From NCBI RefSeq assembly GCF_009760925.1, contig NZ_VRLV01000002.1, positions 744,001-808,000 on the forward strand: 64,000 nucleotides of DNA, read 5' to 3'. The notes beneath the pieces were generated by a model, which made no database searches, was not told the origin of the DNA, and saw only the letters and a program-made list of their open reading frames with translations. The position numbers and the translations under genes are program-made. Source of the DNA: Nonomuraea typhae. Lineage in GTDB: Bacteria; Actinomycetota; Actinomycetes; Streptosporangiales; Streptosporangiaceae. The first letter of the stretch is position 1. Each line of letters begins with the position of its first letter. Of the stretch, positions 49,006 to 57,450 are shown piece by piece.

Positions 49006-49409
49006 CCGAGGATCGCGTACACCGTGCTCGCCTGCGCCGCCGGGTCGGTGGCGCCGTCCGGTGTCAGGGTGATCTCCGAGAACGCCAGCGTCTTGCCCAG
49101 CTTGGTGATGCGGACGTGGACGAGCAGATCCTTGCCCGTCACCGGCCGCTGGAAGGTGGTGGACTGCTGGACCGTGGTCATGGGCACGAATCCGCCCCTG
49201 GCCGAGGAGACGGCCACGACGGTCGCGGTGTCGGCGGCGGCCATCATGGCCTGCCCGCACAGCCCGCCGCCCGCCCTGGTCAGCGCCTCGGACCAGGGCA
49301 GGCGGACCACCGCGTGGCGTTCGCCCACCTCCTCCACGCGCAGCCCGAGGTCCTGGATCCAGGGGGCGAAGTAGTCCCGGAGAATCGCGTCGCCGTCTTC
49401 AGGTGTCAC
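49002..49409 (-). CDS. PaaI-family (hotdog-fold) thioesterase
   Basis: This protein of about 135 residues has the PaaI/YdiI hotdog pattern: the hot-dog helix GGGLCGQAMMAAADTATVVAV with catalytic Asp/Gly context, followed by TTVQQSTTFQRPV and LLVHVRITKLGKTLAFSEITL. It hydrolyses acyl-CoA thioesters. A GTG at 49409 was chosen; another GTG 15 bases upstream is possible. It is divergent from the P450 gene with only about ten bases between starts. Confidence 0.85.
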   Translation of the reverse strand: MTPEDGDAILRDYFAPWIQDLGLRVEEVGERHAVVRLPWSEALTRAGGGLCGQAMMAAADTATVVAVSSARGGFVPMTTVQQSTTFQRPVTGKDLLVHVRITKLGKTLAFSEITLTPDGATDPAAQASTVYAILG

Positions 49410-49418
49410 GGGGACATC

Positions 49419-50699
49419 ATGCACGCTGGGCTCATGGGTGTGGAGAGCGTCTTTCTGCCGTCCACGTACGCGCGCGGCGTGCCGTACGAGATGTTCGAGC
49501 GGCTGCGGCGGGAGGCGCCCGTGTGCTGGATCCCCGAGCCGGCGGTGGGCCCGTGGCCGGCGGGCAGCGGCTACTTCGGGGTCTTCCGGCACGCGGACGT
49601 CAAGCACGTGCTGCGCACCCCCGGGGACTTCTCCTCGTACCTGGGCGCGACGCAGATCCGGGACCCGGAGACGCCGGGGGATCTGGCGTTCGTGCGGGCG
49701 ATGATGCTGAACACCGATCCGCCGGATCACTCCCGGCTGCGCAGGATCGTGGCGGCGGCGTTCTCGCCGCGGGCCGTACGCCTGCTGGAGGAGACGATCG
49801 CGGCGCGGGCTGCGGCGTTGTTCGCCGCGGGCGAGTGCGACTTCGTGGAGGTGGCGGCGGATCTGCCGGTCTGGACGCTGGCGCAGGTCATGGGCGTGCC
49901 GGACGGCGACCGGCGGCTGCTGTACGACTGGGCGTCCCGGGTGATCGGCTACCAGGACGCCGACTACGCCGGTCTGTCCACGGCCGGCGCCGGGCGGCTG
50001 AGCCCGATGGGCAGGCTGGCGCTGGCGGCCCGGCCGAGGCTGGAGCCGGGCGTGAACCCGCGCTCGAGGGCGGCCCTGGCCGACATGTTCGCCTATGCGC
50101 GGGCCCTGGCCGCCACCCCGCATGACGAAAAATCCGTCATGTCGGCGATGCTGACCGGCGGCCTCACCGAGGCGGAGTTCCAGAACATGTTCTTCCTGTT
50201 CGCCGTGGCCGGCAACGAGACGCTGCGCAACGGCATCCCCGGCGGCCTGCTCACCCTCCTCCGGCATCCCGCCGAGCACGCCCGCCTGCGCGCCGACCCC
50301 TCCCTGCTGCCGTCCGCGATCGAGGAGATGCTCCGCTTCTGGCCGCCGGTCATGGACTTCCGCCGTACGGCCACGCGCGACCTCACCCTCGCCGGCCAGG
50401 AGATCAAGGCGGGTGACAAGGTCGTCGTCTACCACGCCTCCGCCAACCGCGACCCGGCCGCCTTCCCCGGCCCGGACCGCTTCGACGTCGCCCGCACCCC
50501 CAACGACCACGTGAGCTTCGGCTTCGGACCGCACTTCTGCCTGGGCGCCCACCTGGCCAGGGTCCAGATGCGCGCGGTCTTCGCCGAGCTCCTGAAATGG
50601 CAGGTCACACTGACCGGCGACCCGGTGCGCCTCACCTCCAACTTCCAGAACGGCCTCAAACATCTCCCGGTACGGCTGCGCCTAAGCTCGGACGCATGA
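49419..50699 (+). CDS. Cytochrome P450
   Basis: This P450 of about 426 residues has the I-helix FAVAGNETLRN, the E-x-x-R motif in IEEMLRFWPP and the haem-binding FGFGPHFCLGAHLAR with the axial Cys near residue 374. It resembles actinobacterial class I P450s (CYP125/CYP107-like in style), so it needs a ferredoxin from elsewhere. Two ATGs (49419 and 49434) are possible; the first has GGGGA five bases upstream. Its stop overlaps the methyltransferase start as ATGA, so the two act together or are at least co-made. Confidence 0.92.
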   Translation: MHAGLMGVESVFLPSTYARGVPYEMFERLRREAPVCWIPEPAVGPWPAGSGYFGVFRHADVKHVLRTPGDFSSYLGATQIRDPETPGDLAFVRAMMLNTDPPDHSRLRRIVAAAFSPRAVRLLEETIAARAAALFAAGECDFVEVAADLPVWTLAQVMGVPDGDRRLLYDWASRVIGYQDADYAGLSTAGAGRLSPMGRLALAARPRLEPGVNPRSRAALADMFAYARALAATPHDEKSVMSAMLTGGLTEAEFQNMFFLFAVAGNETLRNGIPGGLLTLLRHPAEHARLRADPSLLPSAIEEMLRFWPPVMDFRRTATRDLTLAGQEIKAGDKVVVYHASANRDPAAFPGPDRFDVARTPNDHVSFGFGPHFCLGAHLARVQMRAVFAELLKWQVTLTGDPVRLTSNFQNGLKHLPVRLRLSSDA

Positions 50700-51493
50700 G
50701 TGAGATCGACTATTTGACCGTCAACCGCGCCAATTGGAACGAACGCGTCCCCATCCACCTGGCCAGTGACTTCTACGACGTGCCCGCGTTCAAGTCCGGC
50801 CGTGATGCGATCAGGGGTTTCGAGCTGGCCGAGGTGGGCGAGGTGAGCGGGCGCGACCTGGTCCACCTGCAGTGCCACTTCGGACTGGACACGCTGTCGT
50901 GGGCCCGGCACGGCGCCCGGGTCACCGGGCTGGACTTTTCGGACACCGCGATCGAGGCCGCCCGCGCCCTGGCCGCGGAGACCGGCATCCCGGCCCGCTT
51001 CGAGGCCGGCGACGTCTACGGCGCGCCCGTGACGCTGGGCCAGACCTACGACATCGTCTACACCGGCATCGGCGCCCTGGTCTGGCTGCCCGACCTCACC
51101 CGGTGGGCCGAGACGGTGCGCGCGTTGCTGCGACCGGGCGGTTTCCTCTATCTGGCCGAGTTCCACCCGTTCGCCGACATCCTGGATGACGAGACCGGCT
51201 CCAAGGTCACCCACGACTACTTCCACGCCGGTCCCCAGATCTGGGACGACCCTCACAGCTACACCGGCGAGGGGACGGTGTCCAGCAGCACGTCCGTCCA
51301 GTTCCAGCACGGGCTGGGCGAGGTGGTCACCGCCGTGGCGGGCGCGGGTCTGCGGGTGGAGTTCCTCCACGAGCACGACCACACGCTCTTCCGGCGCTTC
51401 GCCACCCTGGAGGAACGCGACGGCGCCCACCGGCAGCCGGAGGGCGGCCCGCGGCTCCCGCTGATGTACTCGCTCAAGGCAACCCTGGAGTGA
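50696..51493 (+). CDS. Class I SAM-dependent methyltransferase (LQCHFGLDT subgroup)
   Basis: This 265-residue methyltransferase has a variant motif I, LVHLQCHFGLDTLSWAR, found in one subgroup of type-11 methyltransferases, then ARVTGLDFSDTAI, YDIVYTGIGALVWLPDL and LLRPGGFLYLAEFHPF. It is translationally coupled to the P450 by ATGA. A hydroxylation-then-methylation sequence is a reasonable guess, but no substrate can be named. Confidence 0.87.
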   Translation: MSEIDYLTVNRANWNERVPIHLASDFYDVPAFKSGRDAIRGFELAEVGEVSGRDLVHLQCHFGLDTLSWARHGARVTGLDFSDTAIEAARALAAETGIPARFEAGDVYGAPVTLGQTYDIVYTGIGALVWLPDLTRWAETVRALLRPGGFLYLAEFHPFADILDDETGSKVTHDYFHAGPQIWDDPHSYTGEGTVSSSTSVQFQHGLGEVVTAVAGAGLRVEFLHEHDHTLFRRFATLEERDGAHRQPEGGPRLPLMYSLKATLE

Positions 51494-51551
51494 TATGGGC
51501 TGATATATGCCCGATTGCGATGAAGGTCAAGGCCGGGCAAGATTGCGTGCC

Positions 51552-52715
51552 GTGAAACGAGCGGTAATGATCAAGGACTGGGCTCTGCCGTACTGGACCA
51601 GAGGCCAGGCGGGGCGCGAGACGCCACCGGACCTCTTCCGGGTCCTCTACTACGGATGGCTGCTGGCGCTCACCCTCAAACTGCTCGGCTCGGCCTGGGA
51701 CGTCTCCTGGCACTTCAAATGGCTGCGCGACGACCTGGCGCCGCCACACCTGCTCAACTCCGCCGGAACGGCCCTGGCCGTGGCCCTCACCATCGTCCAC
51801 GGCTACACCGGCTACGGCGTGGACCGGGCCGCGCTGCGGCTCATCCAGTGGGGCACCGGGATCTTCCTCGTCGCGGTCCCGCTGGACCTGATCAACCACC
51901 GGGTCAACGGGCTGGACATCACCTCGTGGAGCCCGTCGCACATCCTGCTGTATGTCGGCACGTTCTTCATGATCGCCGGGGTGATCCGGGGCTGGTTCAC
52001 AGGGGCGCCACCGGGCCGGGAACGGACCGTCGTGCTGGGCGCGCTCTTCGCCTTCTTCCTGGAGAACGTGCACTTCCCCGAGCAGCACCAGGAATACGGC
52101 ATCCTGTCCATCGGAGCCTGGGACAACGACGCCACCTACGCCGAACCCATCCTGCTGCAGTTCGCCGCCGACCAGATGGGCCGCCCGGTGGACCGGGTGA
52201 CCATGGTGGGCTTCTCCCTGCCGGTCCCGGACGCTCTCTACCCGGTTTACGCGGTCATCGCAGGCATGACCGTCCTGGCGGTGGCCCGCCTGATGATCGC
52301 CCGCTTCGGCGCCGCGACCCTGATCGCCGCCGGCTACGTCGCCTTCCGCACGCTGATCTGGCCCCTGCTGACCGCGGGCGGCTTCCCGCCGTCGGCGGTG
52401 CCGTTCTTCCTGGTCGCAGGGGCACTGGCGGTGGACGTCGCCTTCGCGGTACGCATCCCCGCGCTCCGCGCCGCACTGGGCGCCGCCCTGGCCACGGCCG
52501 CGGTGTACGGCGGGCTGATCGTGCAGAACGCCGTGATGGGCGGAGTGTACGGCGGGCTCACGTCCATGAACGGCCTCCTGGGCGCCCCGCCCCTGGCCAC
52601 GGCATCGGCCCTCTGGGCAGGACTCGGCCTCCTGGCCGCCTGGCTGGCCTGTGAGTGGTTCGCCGCCCGCAAACAGGGCGGCCTGCACACCTTGCGCCTC
52701 TCGGTCGCCTCCTGA
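51552..52715 (+). CDS. Multi-pass membrane protein of unknown function
   Basis: I recognise no characterised family. The product of about 387 residues has some nine hydrophobic segments. Its first half has several His and Trp residues at helix edges (SAWDVSWHFKWLRDD, HLLNSAG, DLINHRVNG, SPSHILLYVG, FPEQHQEYG), a pattern that could bind haem or a metal. The N-terminus is uncertain: an ATG at 51507, the GTG at 51552 and an ATG at 51567 are all in frame. It stands alone between the methyltransferase and the pseudogene scar. Confidence 0.7.
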   Translation: MKRAVMIKDWALPYWTRGQAGRETPPDLFRVLYYGWLLALTLKLLGSAWDVSWHFKWLRDDLAPPHLLNSAGTALAVALTIVHGYTGYGVDRAALRLIQWGTGIFLVAVPLDLINHRVNGLDITSWSPSHILLYVGTFFMIAGVIRGWFTGAPPGRERTVVLGALFAFFLENVHFPEQHQEYGILSIGAWDNDATYAEPILLQFAADQMGRPVDRVTMVGFSLPVPDALYPVYAVIAGMTVLAVARLMIARFGAATLIAAGYVAFRTLIWPLLTAGGFPPSAVPFFLVAGALAVDVAFAVRIPALRAALGAALATAAVYGGLIVQNAVMGGVYGGLTSMNGLLGAPPLATASALWAGLGLLAAWLACEWFAARKQGGLHTLRLSVAS

Positions 52716-52765
52716 CGACGCCTTCGGAAAGCGGCACATCAGAAGGCGGCACCTCCCTGCAGCCC

Positions 52766-53466
52766 CTAAGAGGCGGCCCGGCGGGAGGTGGCGGCCCAGG
52801 ACTGTGCGCCCCAGCGGGTGGCGATCTGGGCGGCTCTGGTGAAGTGGGCGCGGGCCGTACGCTCGTCGCCCAGCAGGCGGGACAGTTCTCCCAGGGCGTG
52901 GGCCGGAGGTGGGAGGGCGACTGACATGCTGCCCGCGCCCGCGGGTGGGCCGCCGGCGTGGGGGAGCAGCGCCTCGTAGAGGTCCCGGGCCCCCTCCTGC
53001 TCGCCCAGCGCGGCCATGGCCATGGCGCGGAAGGTCGCGAAGACGGGGAAGAAGTAGTCGGCTCGGATGGGCGGCGCCTGCTGCCGGGCGGCCCGCGCTT
53101 CGGGGAGGTTTCCCTGCCTGGCCAGCGCGAGGGCCAGCACGTCGGCGGCCAGCGGGCCGTTGGTATTCGGGCACGTCCACGCCCCCGATCCGCTCGGCCA
53201 GCTCGGCACGCTCGCGCCAGTCGAGCACCGGGTCGAGGTCGTGGGCGAGCGTGGAGAGGGTGAGCGCCAGCAGGGCCGGGCCGCCCACCTACCGCCGACG
53301 TCGCCGGCCCGCACCTGGGCGCGCAGCAGGCGGCCCAGCAGGTCGATGCGCTCAGCCGGAGCGGCGTCGCGCCGGTCCATGCGGCCAGCGCGTCGGCCCG
53401 CCGTCCGGTCCGCCAGAGGGCGAGCGCGAGCAGCCGCCACCCCTCCTCACGCAGCGGCGCGTCCCG
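52766..53466 (-). pseudogene. Remnant of a BTAD/SARP-type regulator C-terminal region
   Basis: Leftward reading gives a decayed TPR-rich protein. DAPLREEGWRLLALALW then RTGRRADALAAW matches the bacterial transcriptional activation domain. The sequence then continues in other frames: ERIDLLGRLLRAQVRAGDVGG, then GGPALLALTLSTLAHDLD, then LAADVLALALARQGNLPEA to a TAG at 52766. At least three frameshifts (near 53370, 53290 and 53165) break it. The 5' part, including any DNA-binding domain, is missing where it abuts the next remnant. Confidence 0.65.
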
Positions 53467-53470
53467 GGTC

Positions 53471-53803
53471 AGCAGCTACCTGTTCCTGCCCCTGCAGACC
53501 GCCCCGGGTTTCGGCCTGCCCGCCTGGCCCTCCCCCGAGGCGGCCGGCTTCCTCAACGTCAAGGGCATCCGCGACCTGGCCACCGGCCTCGTCCCGCTGG
53601 CGCTGCTGCTCACCGGGCAGCGCAGGGCGCTCGGGTGGAGCCAGGTGATCATCTCGCTGATCCCGTTCGGCGACGCCGCCATCATCCTGGCCCGCGGCGG
53701 CTCGACCGCGACCGCGCTCGGCGTCCACGCCCTCACCGCGGTCGTGGTGCTCCTCACGGGGATCCTCCAGCTGCGGATCTCAGTGATCTCTCAGAATCGG
53801 TAA
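53471..53803 (+). pseudogene. 5'-truncated DUF4267-like membrane protein
   Basis: About 110 codons encode SYLFLPLQTAPGFGLP, then FLNVKGIRDLATGLVPLALLL, SLIPFGDAAIILARGG and ALGVHALTAVVVLLTG, which fits the four-helix DUF4267 family. The first helix and a start codon are missing: upstream of 53471 the frame runs through the antisense of the BTAD remnant and has no ATG or GTG nearby. Confidence 0.6.
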
Positions 53804-53818
53804 GTAAGCTCGCAGCTC

Positions 53819-56368
53819 ATGAGAAGAGTGGCCGCGCTGGTCGCGGTGCTGGTCCTGGCCGGGGTGATCGCCTGGCTGGCCTGGCCGCAGGGCCCCGAGG
53901 CGCGCGGGCGGGAGTCCCGGATCACGGTCACGGACGGCCCGGCCGACGACCAGCGGGTGGAGCTGGACACCACGTTCTACCCGCCCGCCGGCGGCGGGAA
54001 GGCGCCGGCCGTACTGCTCGCGCACGGCTTCGGCGGCAGCAAGCTGAGCGTCCGCGACGAGGCGATGAAGCTGGCGCGCGACGGCTACGCGGTCCTGACC
54101 TGGTCGGCGCGCGGATTCGGCCGCTCGAGCGGCCAGATCGCGCTGAACTCCCCCGACTACGAGGTCAAGGACGTCAAGCAGCTCATCGACTGGCTGGCCG
54201 CCCGCCCCGAGGTCGCGCTCGACAAGGCGGGCGACCCGCGCGTGGGCATCGCCGGCGGCTCGTACGGCGGCGCCATCGCGCTGATGACCGCGGCCCACGA
54301 CGCCAGGGTGGACGCGATCGTCCCGCAGATCACCTGGTACGACCTGGCCGACGCCCTCTTCCCCGACGCCACCGGCCAGGGCCCCCGGGGCGGGGTGTTC
54401 AAGAGCCTGTGGGCCGGAATCTTCTTCGGCCGCGGCGCCCCCGCGGCCCAGGGCCTGCAGGGCCTGCAGGGCCTGACTCGCGCGCCCCAGCCGGTGAGCG
54501 AGCAGGAGGCGCGCTGTGGCCGCTTCCTCCCGCAGATCTGCACGATCTACCAGCAGGTGGCCACGACCGGCAAGGCGACGCCCGAGGCGGTCGAGCTGCT
54601 GCGCGCGTCGAGCCCGAGTTCCGTCCAGGGCCGGATCAAGGCCCCCACGCTGCTCATCCAGGGCCAGCGCGACTCGTTGTTCCCACTCGGCCACGCCGAC
54701 GCCAACGCCAGGGCGATCGCGCCGGGCACCCCGGTGAGCGTCATGTGGTTCGACGGCGGCCACGACGGCGGCAACGGCGAGGCCGACTGGGTCTACCAGC
54801 AGACGTCCGCCTGGCTGAACCGCTACCTCAAGGGCGATGCCGGCGCCGCCACCGCCCAGGCGTTCACCGTCACCCGGGACGGCGGCCGCGACCCCGGCAC
54901 CCGCCAGCGCATCCGCCTGCACCCGGAGAACACGTCGTATCCCGGCCTGTCCGGCACCGCCACCACCCAGGTCACGCTCTCCGGCCCCGAGCAGAACATC
55001 GTCAACCCGCCCGGCGGCAACCCCGCCTCCGTCTCGACCGTCCCCGGCGTCGGCAGCCTCCTGGGCGGCGGCAACCAGTCGAACCTGAGCGTCTCCCTCG
55101 ACATGCCCGGCCAGGCCGCGAGCTTCGACTCCGCCCCGCTCACCGCCCCGCTGCAGCTGACCGGCTCACCGTCGGTGAAGCTGCGCGTGTACGGCAAGGG
55201 CGAGGTGACGCTCTTCGCCAAGGTGTACGACGTCCCCGACGCGCTCCAGCCGCCCACCCTGCCCGCCGGGCTGGTCTCCCCCCTGCGGGTGCGCATCCCC
55301 GACGGGGCCCAGAGCGCCGACGTGACCGTCGCCCTGCCCGCGCTCGACCACCGCTTCACCGCCGGCCACCGCCTCCGGCTGACCGTCACCACCACCGACA
55401 TGGGCTACGCCACCCCCGCCGAACCGGCCGCCTACCGGGTGGCGCTGGCCTCGCCCGCGCTGGCCGTGCCCACGGTGCCGTCGATGAGCGCCCCGGCGGG
55501 CGGGATCGCCTGGTGGGTGTGGGCGATGCCGCTGGCCGCGATCGTGGTGGCCGCCGTCCTGCTCGCCACCGGCCGCGCCCGCAGGCGTACGGCCGGCCGT
55601 ACCGGAGAAGGGGCCCCGCTGGAGATCAGCGGCCTGACCAAGACCTACCGCAACGGTGAGAAGGCCGTGGACGACCTGTCGTTCCGCGTCGAGCAGGGGC
55701 AGGTGCTCGGCCTGCTCGGCCCGAACGGCGCGGGTAAGACGACCACGATGCGCATGATGATGGGCCTCATCCATCCCGACGCCGGGGAGATCCGCATCTT
55801 CGGCGAGGCGGTGACGCCGGGCGCGCCGGTGTTGTCGCGGCTCGGCTCGTTCGTGGAGGGGCCGGGGTTCCTGCCGCACCTGTCCGGGCGGGAGAACCTG
55901 GAGCTGTACTGGGCCGCCACCGGCCGCCCCGCCGCCGAGGCGCACATGGCCGAGGCGCTGGAGATCGCCGGGCTCGGGGCGGCGCTGGAGCGGGCCGTGC
56001 GCACGTACTCGCAGGGCATGCGGCAGCGCCTGGCGATCGCCCAGGCGATGCTGGGGCTGCCGGACCTGCTGGTGCTCGACGAGCCCACGAACGGGCTCGA
56101 CCCGCCCCAGATCAGGGAGATGCGCGAGGTGCTGAAGCGCTACGCCCGCGACGGCCGCACGGTGATCGTCTCCAGCCACCTGCTGGCGGAGGTCGAGCAG
56201 ACCTGCAGCCACGTGGTCGTGATGCACCGCGGCCGCCTGGTCGCCACCGGGCCCGTCACCTCGCTGCTGGCCGGCTCCAACGGCCACGGGCCCGACGGCC
56301 AGGGGCCCGGCGGCCGCGGGCCGCGCCTGGAGGACGTGTTCCTGGACCTCATCGGGGAGAAGTCATGA
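53819..56368 (+). CDS. Extracellular alpha/beta-hydrolase fused to an ABC ATPase
   Basis: This 849-residue protein spans the membrane twice. Residues about 5-22 are a signal anchor. Residues 30-330 are an alpha/beta hydrolase of the S15/CocE type with Ser148 (GGSYGGA), Asp285 (GQRDSL) and His315 (GGHDGG). Residues 340-550 form the jelly-roll domain usual for X-Pro dipeptidyl-peptidases. A membrane helix follows (about 565-585). Residues 600-849 are an ABC ATPase with Walker A GPNGAGKTT (Lys640), signature YSQGMRQRL and Walker B LLVLDEPTNGLDP. It is coupled to a permease by ATGA. TAAGCT eight bases before the ATG suggests a leaderless mRNA. Confidence 0.9.
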   Translation: MRRVAALVAVLVLAGVIAWLAWPQGPEARGRESRITVTDGPADDQRVELDTTFYPPAGGGKAPAVLLAHGFGGSKLSVRDEAMKLARDGYAVLTWSARGFGRSSGQIALNSPDYEVKDVKQLIDWLAARPEVALDKAGDPRVGIAGGSYGGAIALMTAAHDARVDAIVPQITWYDLADALFPDATGQGPRGGVFKSLWAGIFFGRGAPAAQGLQGLQGLTRAPQPVSEQEARCGRFLPQICTIYQQVATTGKATPEAVELLRASSPSSVQGRIKAPTLLIQGQRDSLFPLGHADANARAIAPGTPVSVMWFDGGHDGGNGEADWVYQQTSAWLNRYLKGDAGAATAQAFTVTRDGGRDPGTRQRIRLHPENTSYPGLSGTATTQVTLSGPEQNIVNPPGGNPASVSTVPGVGSLLGGGNQSNLSVSLDMPGQAASFDSAPLTAPLQLTGSPSVKLRVYGKGEVTLFAKVYDVPDALQPPTLPAGLVSPLRVRIPDGAQSADVTVALPALDHRFTAGHRLRLTVTTTDMGYATPAEPAAYRVALASPALAVPTVPSMSAPAGGIAWWVWAMPLAAIVVAAVLLATGRARRRTAGRTGEGAPLEISGLTKTYRNGEKAVDDLSFRVEQGQVLGLLGPNGAGKTTTMRMMMGLIHPDAGEIRIFGEAVTPGAPVLSRLGSFVEGPGFLPHLSGRENLELYWAATGRPAAEAHMAEALEIAGLGAALERAVRTYSQGMRQRLAIAQAMLGLPDLLVLDEPTNGLDPPQIREMREVLKRYARDGRTVIVSSHLLAEVEQTCSHVVVMHRGRLVATGPVTSLLAGSNGHGPDGQGPGGRGPRLEDVFLDLIGEKS

Positions 56369-57216
56369 CCAACACCGCCGTGGGGTATTCGCCCGCGCGG
56401 ACGCTGCCGCTGCGCGTGGAGATCGTCCGCCAGTTCAAGCGGCGGCGCACCCTGGTGATGTTCGGGCTGTTGCTCGCACTGCCGTGGATTCTGGTCGTCG
56501 CCTTCCAATTCGGCCCCCAGCAGCCCTCCGGGCAGCAGGCCGGGTTGCGCCTGTCGGACCTGGCCACGGCCGGCGGGCTGAACTTCGCCGCGTTCGCGCT
56601 GTCGGTCTCGGCGAACTTCCTGCTCGTGGTGGCGGTGGCGTTGTTCTGCGGCGACACGGTCTCCAGCGAGGCGAGCTGGTCGTCGCTGCGCTACCTGCTG
56701 GCCGCGCCGGTGCCGCGCGACCGGCTGCTGCGCCAGAAGCTCGTGGTGGCCCTCGGCTACTCGGCGGCCGCGGTGGTCGCGCTGCCGGTGATGGCGCTGC
56801 TGGCCGGGACGGTCGCCTTCGGCTGGGACGACATCCAGGTGCCCGGCACCGGCGAGGTCATCCCGGCGCTGGACGTGCTGCCGCGCTTCGGCATCGTCAT
56901 CGGCTACGCGCTGGTCAGCCAGCTCGTGGTGGCGGCGCTGGCGTTCCTGATCTCCACGGTCACGGACTCGCCCCTCGGCGCCGTCGGCGGCGCGGTCGGG
57001 CTGTGGATCGTCTGCACGATCCTGCAGGCGGTCGAGGCGCTGGGCGCGCTGCGGGAGTTTCTGCCGACGTTCTGGAACACCGCCTGGCTGGACGCGCTGG
57101 CGCCGGTGATCGACTGGGGCGGCATGGCCAAGGGCGCCTCGATCTCGGTGACGTACGCGGCGCTGCTGCTGGCCTTCACCTTCCGCCGTTTCCGGCGCAA
57201 GGACGTGGTCTCCTAA
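56365..57216 (+). CDS. ABC-2-type transporter permease
   Basis: This 283-residue membrane protein has about six helices in the ABC-2 pattern, including a cytoplasmic N-terminus (LRVEIVRQFKRRRTLVMFG) and SSEASWSSLRYLLAAPVPRDRLLRQKL between helices. It overlaps the ATPase gene by four bases and is its clear partner. Exported substrate is unknown. The stop codon overlaps that of the converging 41-residue gene. Confidence 0.9.
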   Translation: MTNTAVGYSPARTLPLRVEIVRQFKRRRTLVMFGLLLALPWILVVAFQFGPQQPSGQQAGLRLSDLATAGGLNFAAFALSVSANFLLVVAVALFCGDTVSSEASWSSLRYLLAAPVPRDRLLRQKLVVALGYSAAAVVALPVMALLAGTVAFGWDDIQVPGTGEVIPALDVLPRFGIVIGYALVSQLVVAALAFLISTVTDSPLGAVGGAVGLWIVCTILQAVEALGALREFLPTFWNTAWLDALAPVIDWGGMAKGASISVTYAALLLAFTFRRFRRKDVVS

Positions 57217-57338
57217 CCCCAGTGGGGCGGCTTGTTCTCGAGGTAGAAGCTGTCGTCGTCGGCCTCGCGCCAGTCGCCCCACGCCACGTCGGTGTCGTCG
57301 GCGGTCTGCTCCGGGAGAAGTTCACTCACGGAAGACAT
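57213..57338 (-). CDS. Small acidic protein (41 residues)
   Basis: The short frame encodes an acidic peptide, with SELLPEQTADDTDVAWGDW in the first half and FYLENKPPHWG at its end. Small actinobacterial proteins with a TxDDTDxxWG core and a RPPHW-like tail recur in many genomes as I remember them, which supports a real gene. Function is unknown. It converges on the permease gene and overlaps its stop. Confidence 0.6.
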   Translation of the reverse strand: MSSVSELLPEQTADDTDVAWGDWREADDDSFYLENKPPHWG

Positions 57339-57450
57339 GCTACCGAGACGAACAAACCCGACCCCACTCCCTCCCGAGCACCAAGGACAGCGGGTTTCGC
57401 CGGGGGTACGATGCCTGTGCAGGTGTCGCCTACCCCCCGTGAGGCTGCCC

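Noticed and set aside
47986..49409. Copper operon extending to the thioesterase
   Set aside because: The PaaI-like gene is on the opposite strand and merely overlaps the copD stop.
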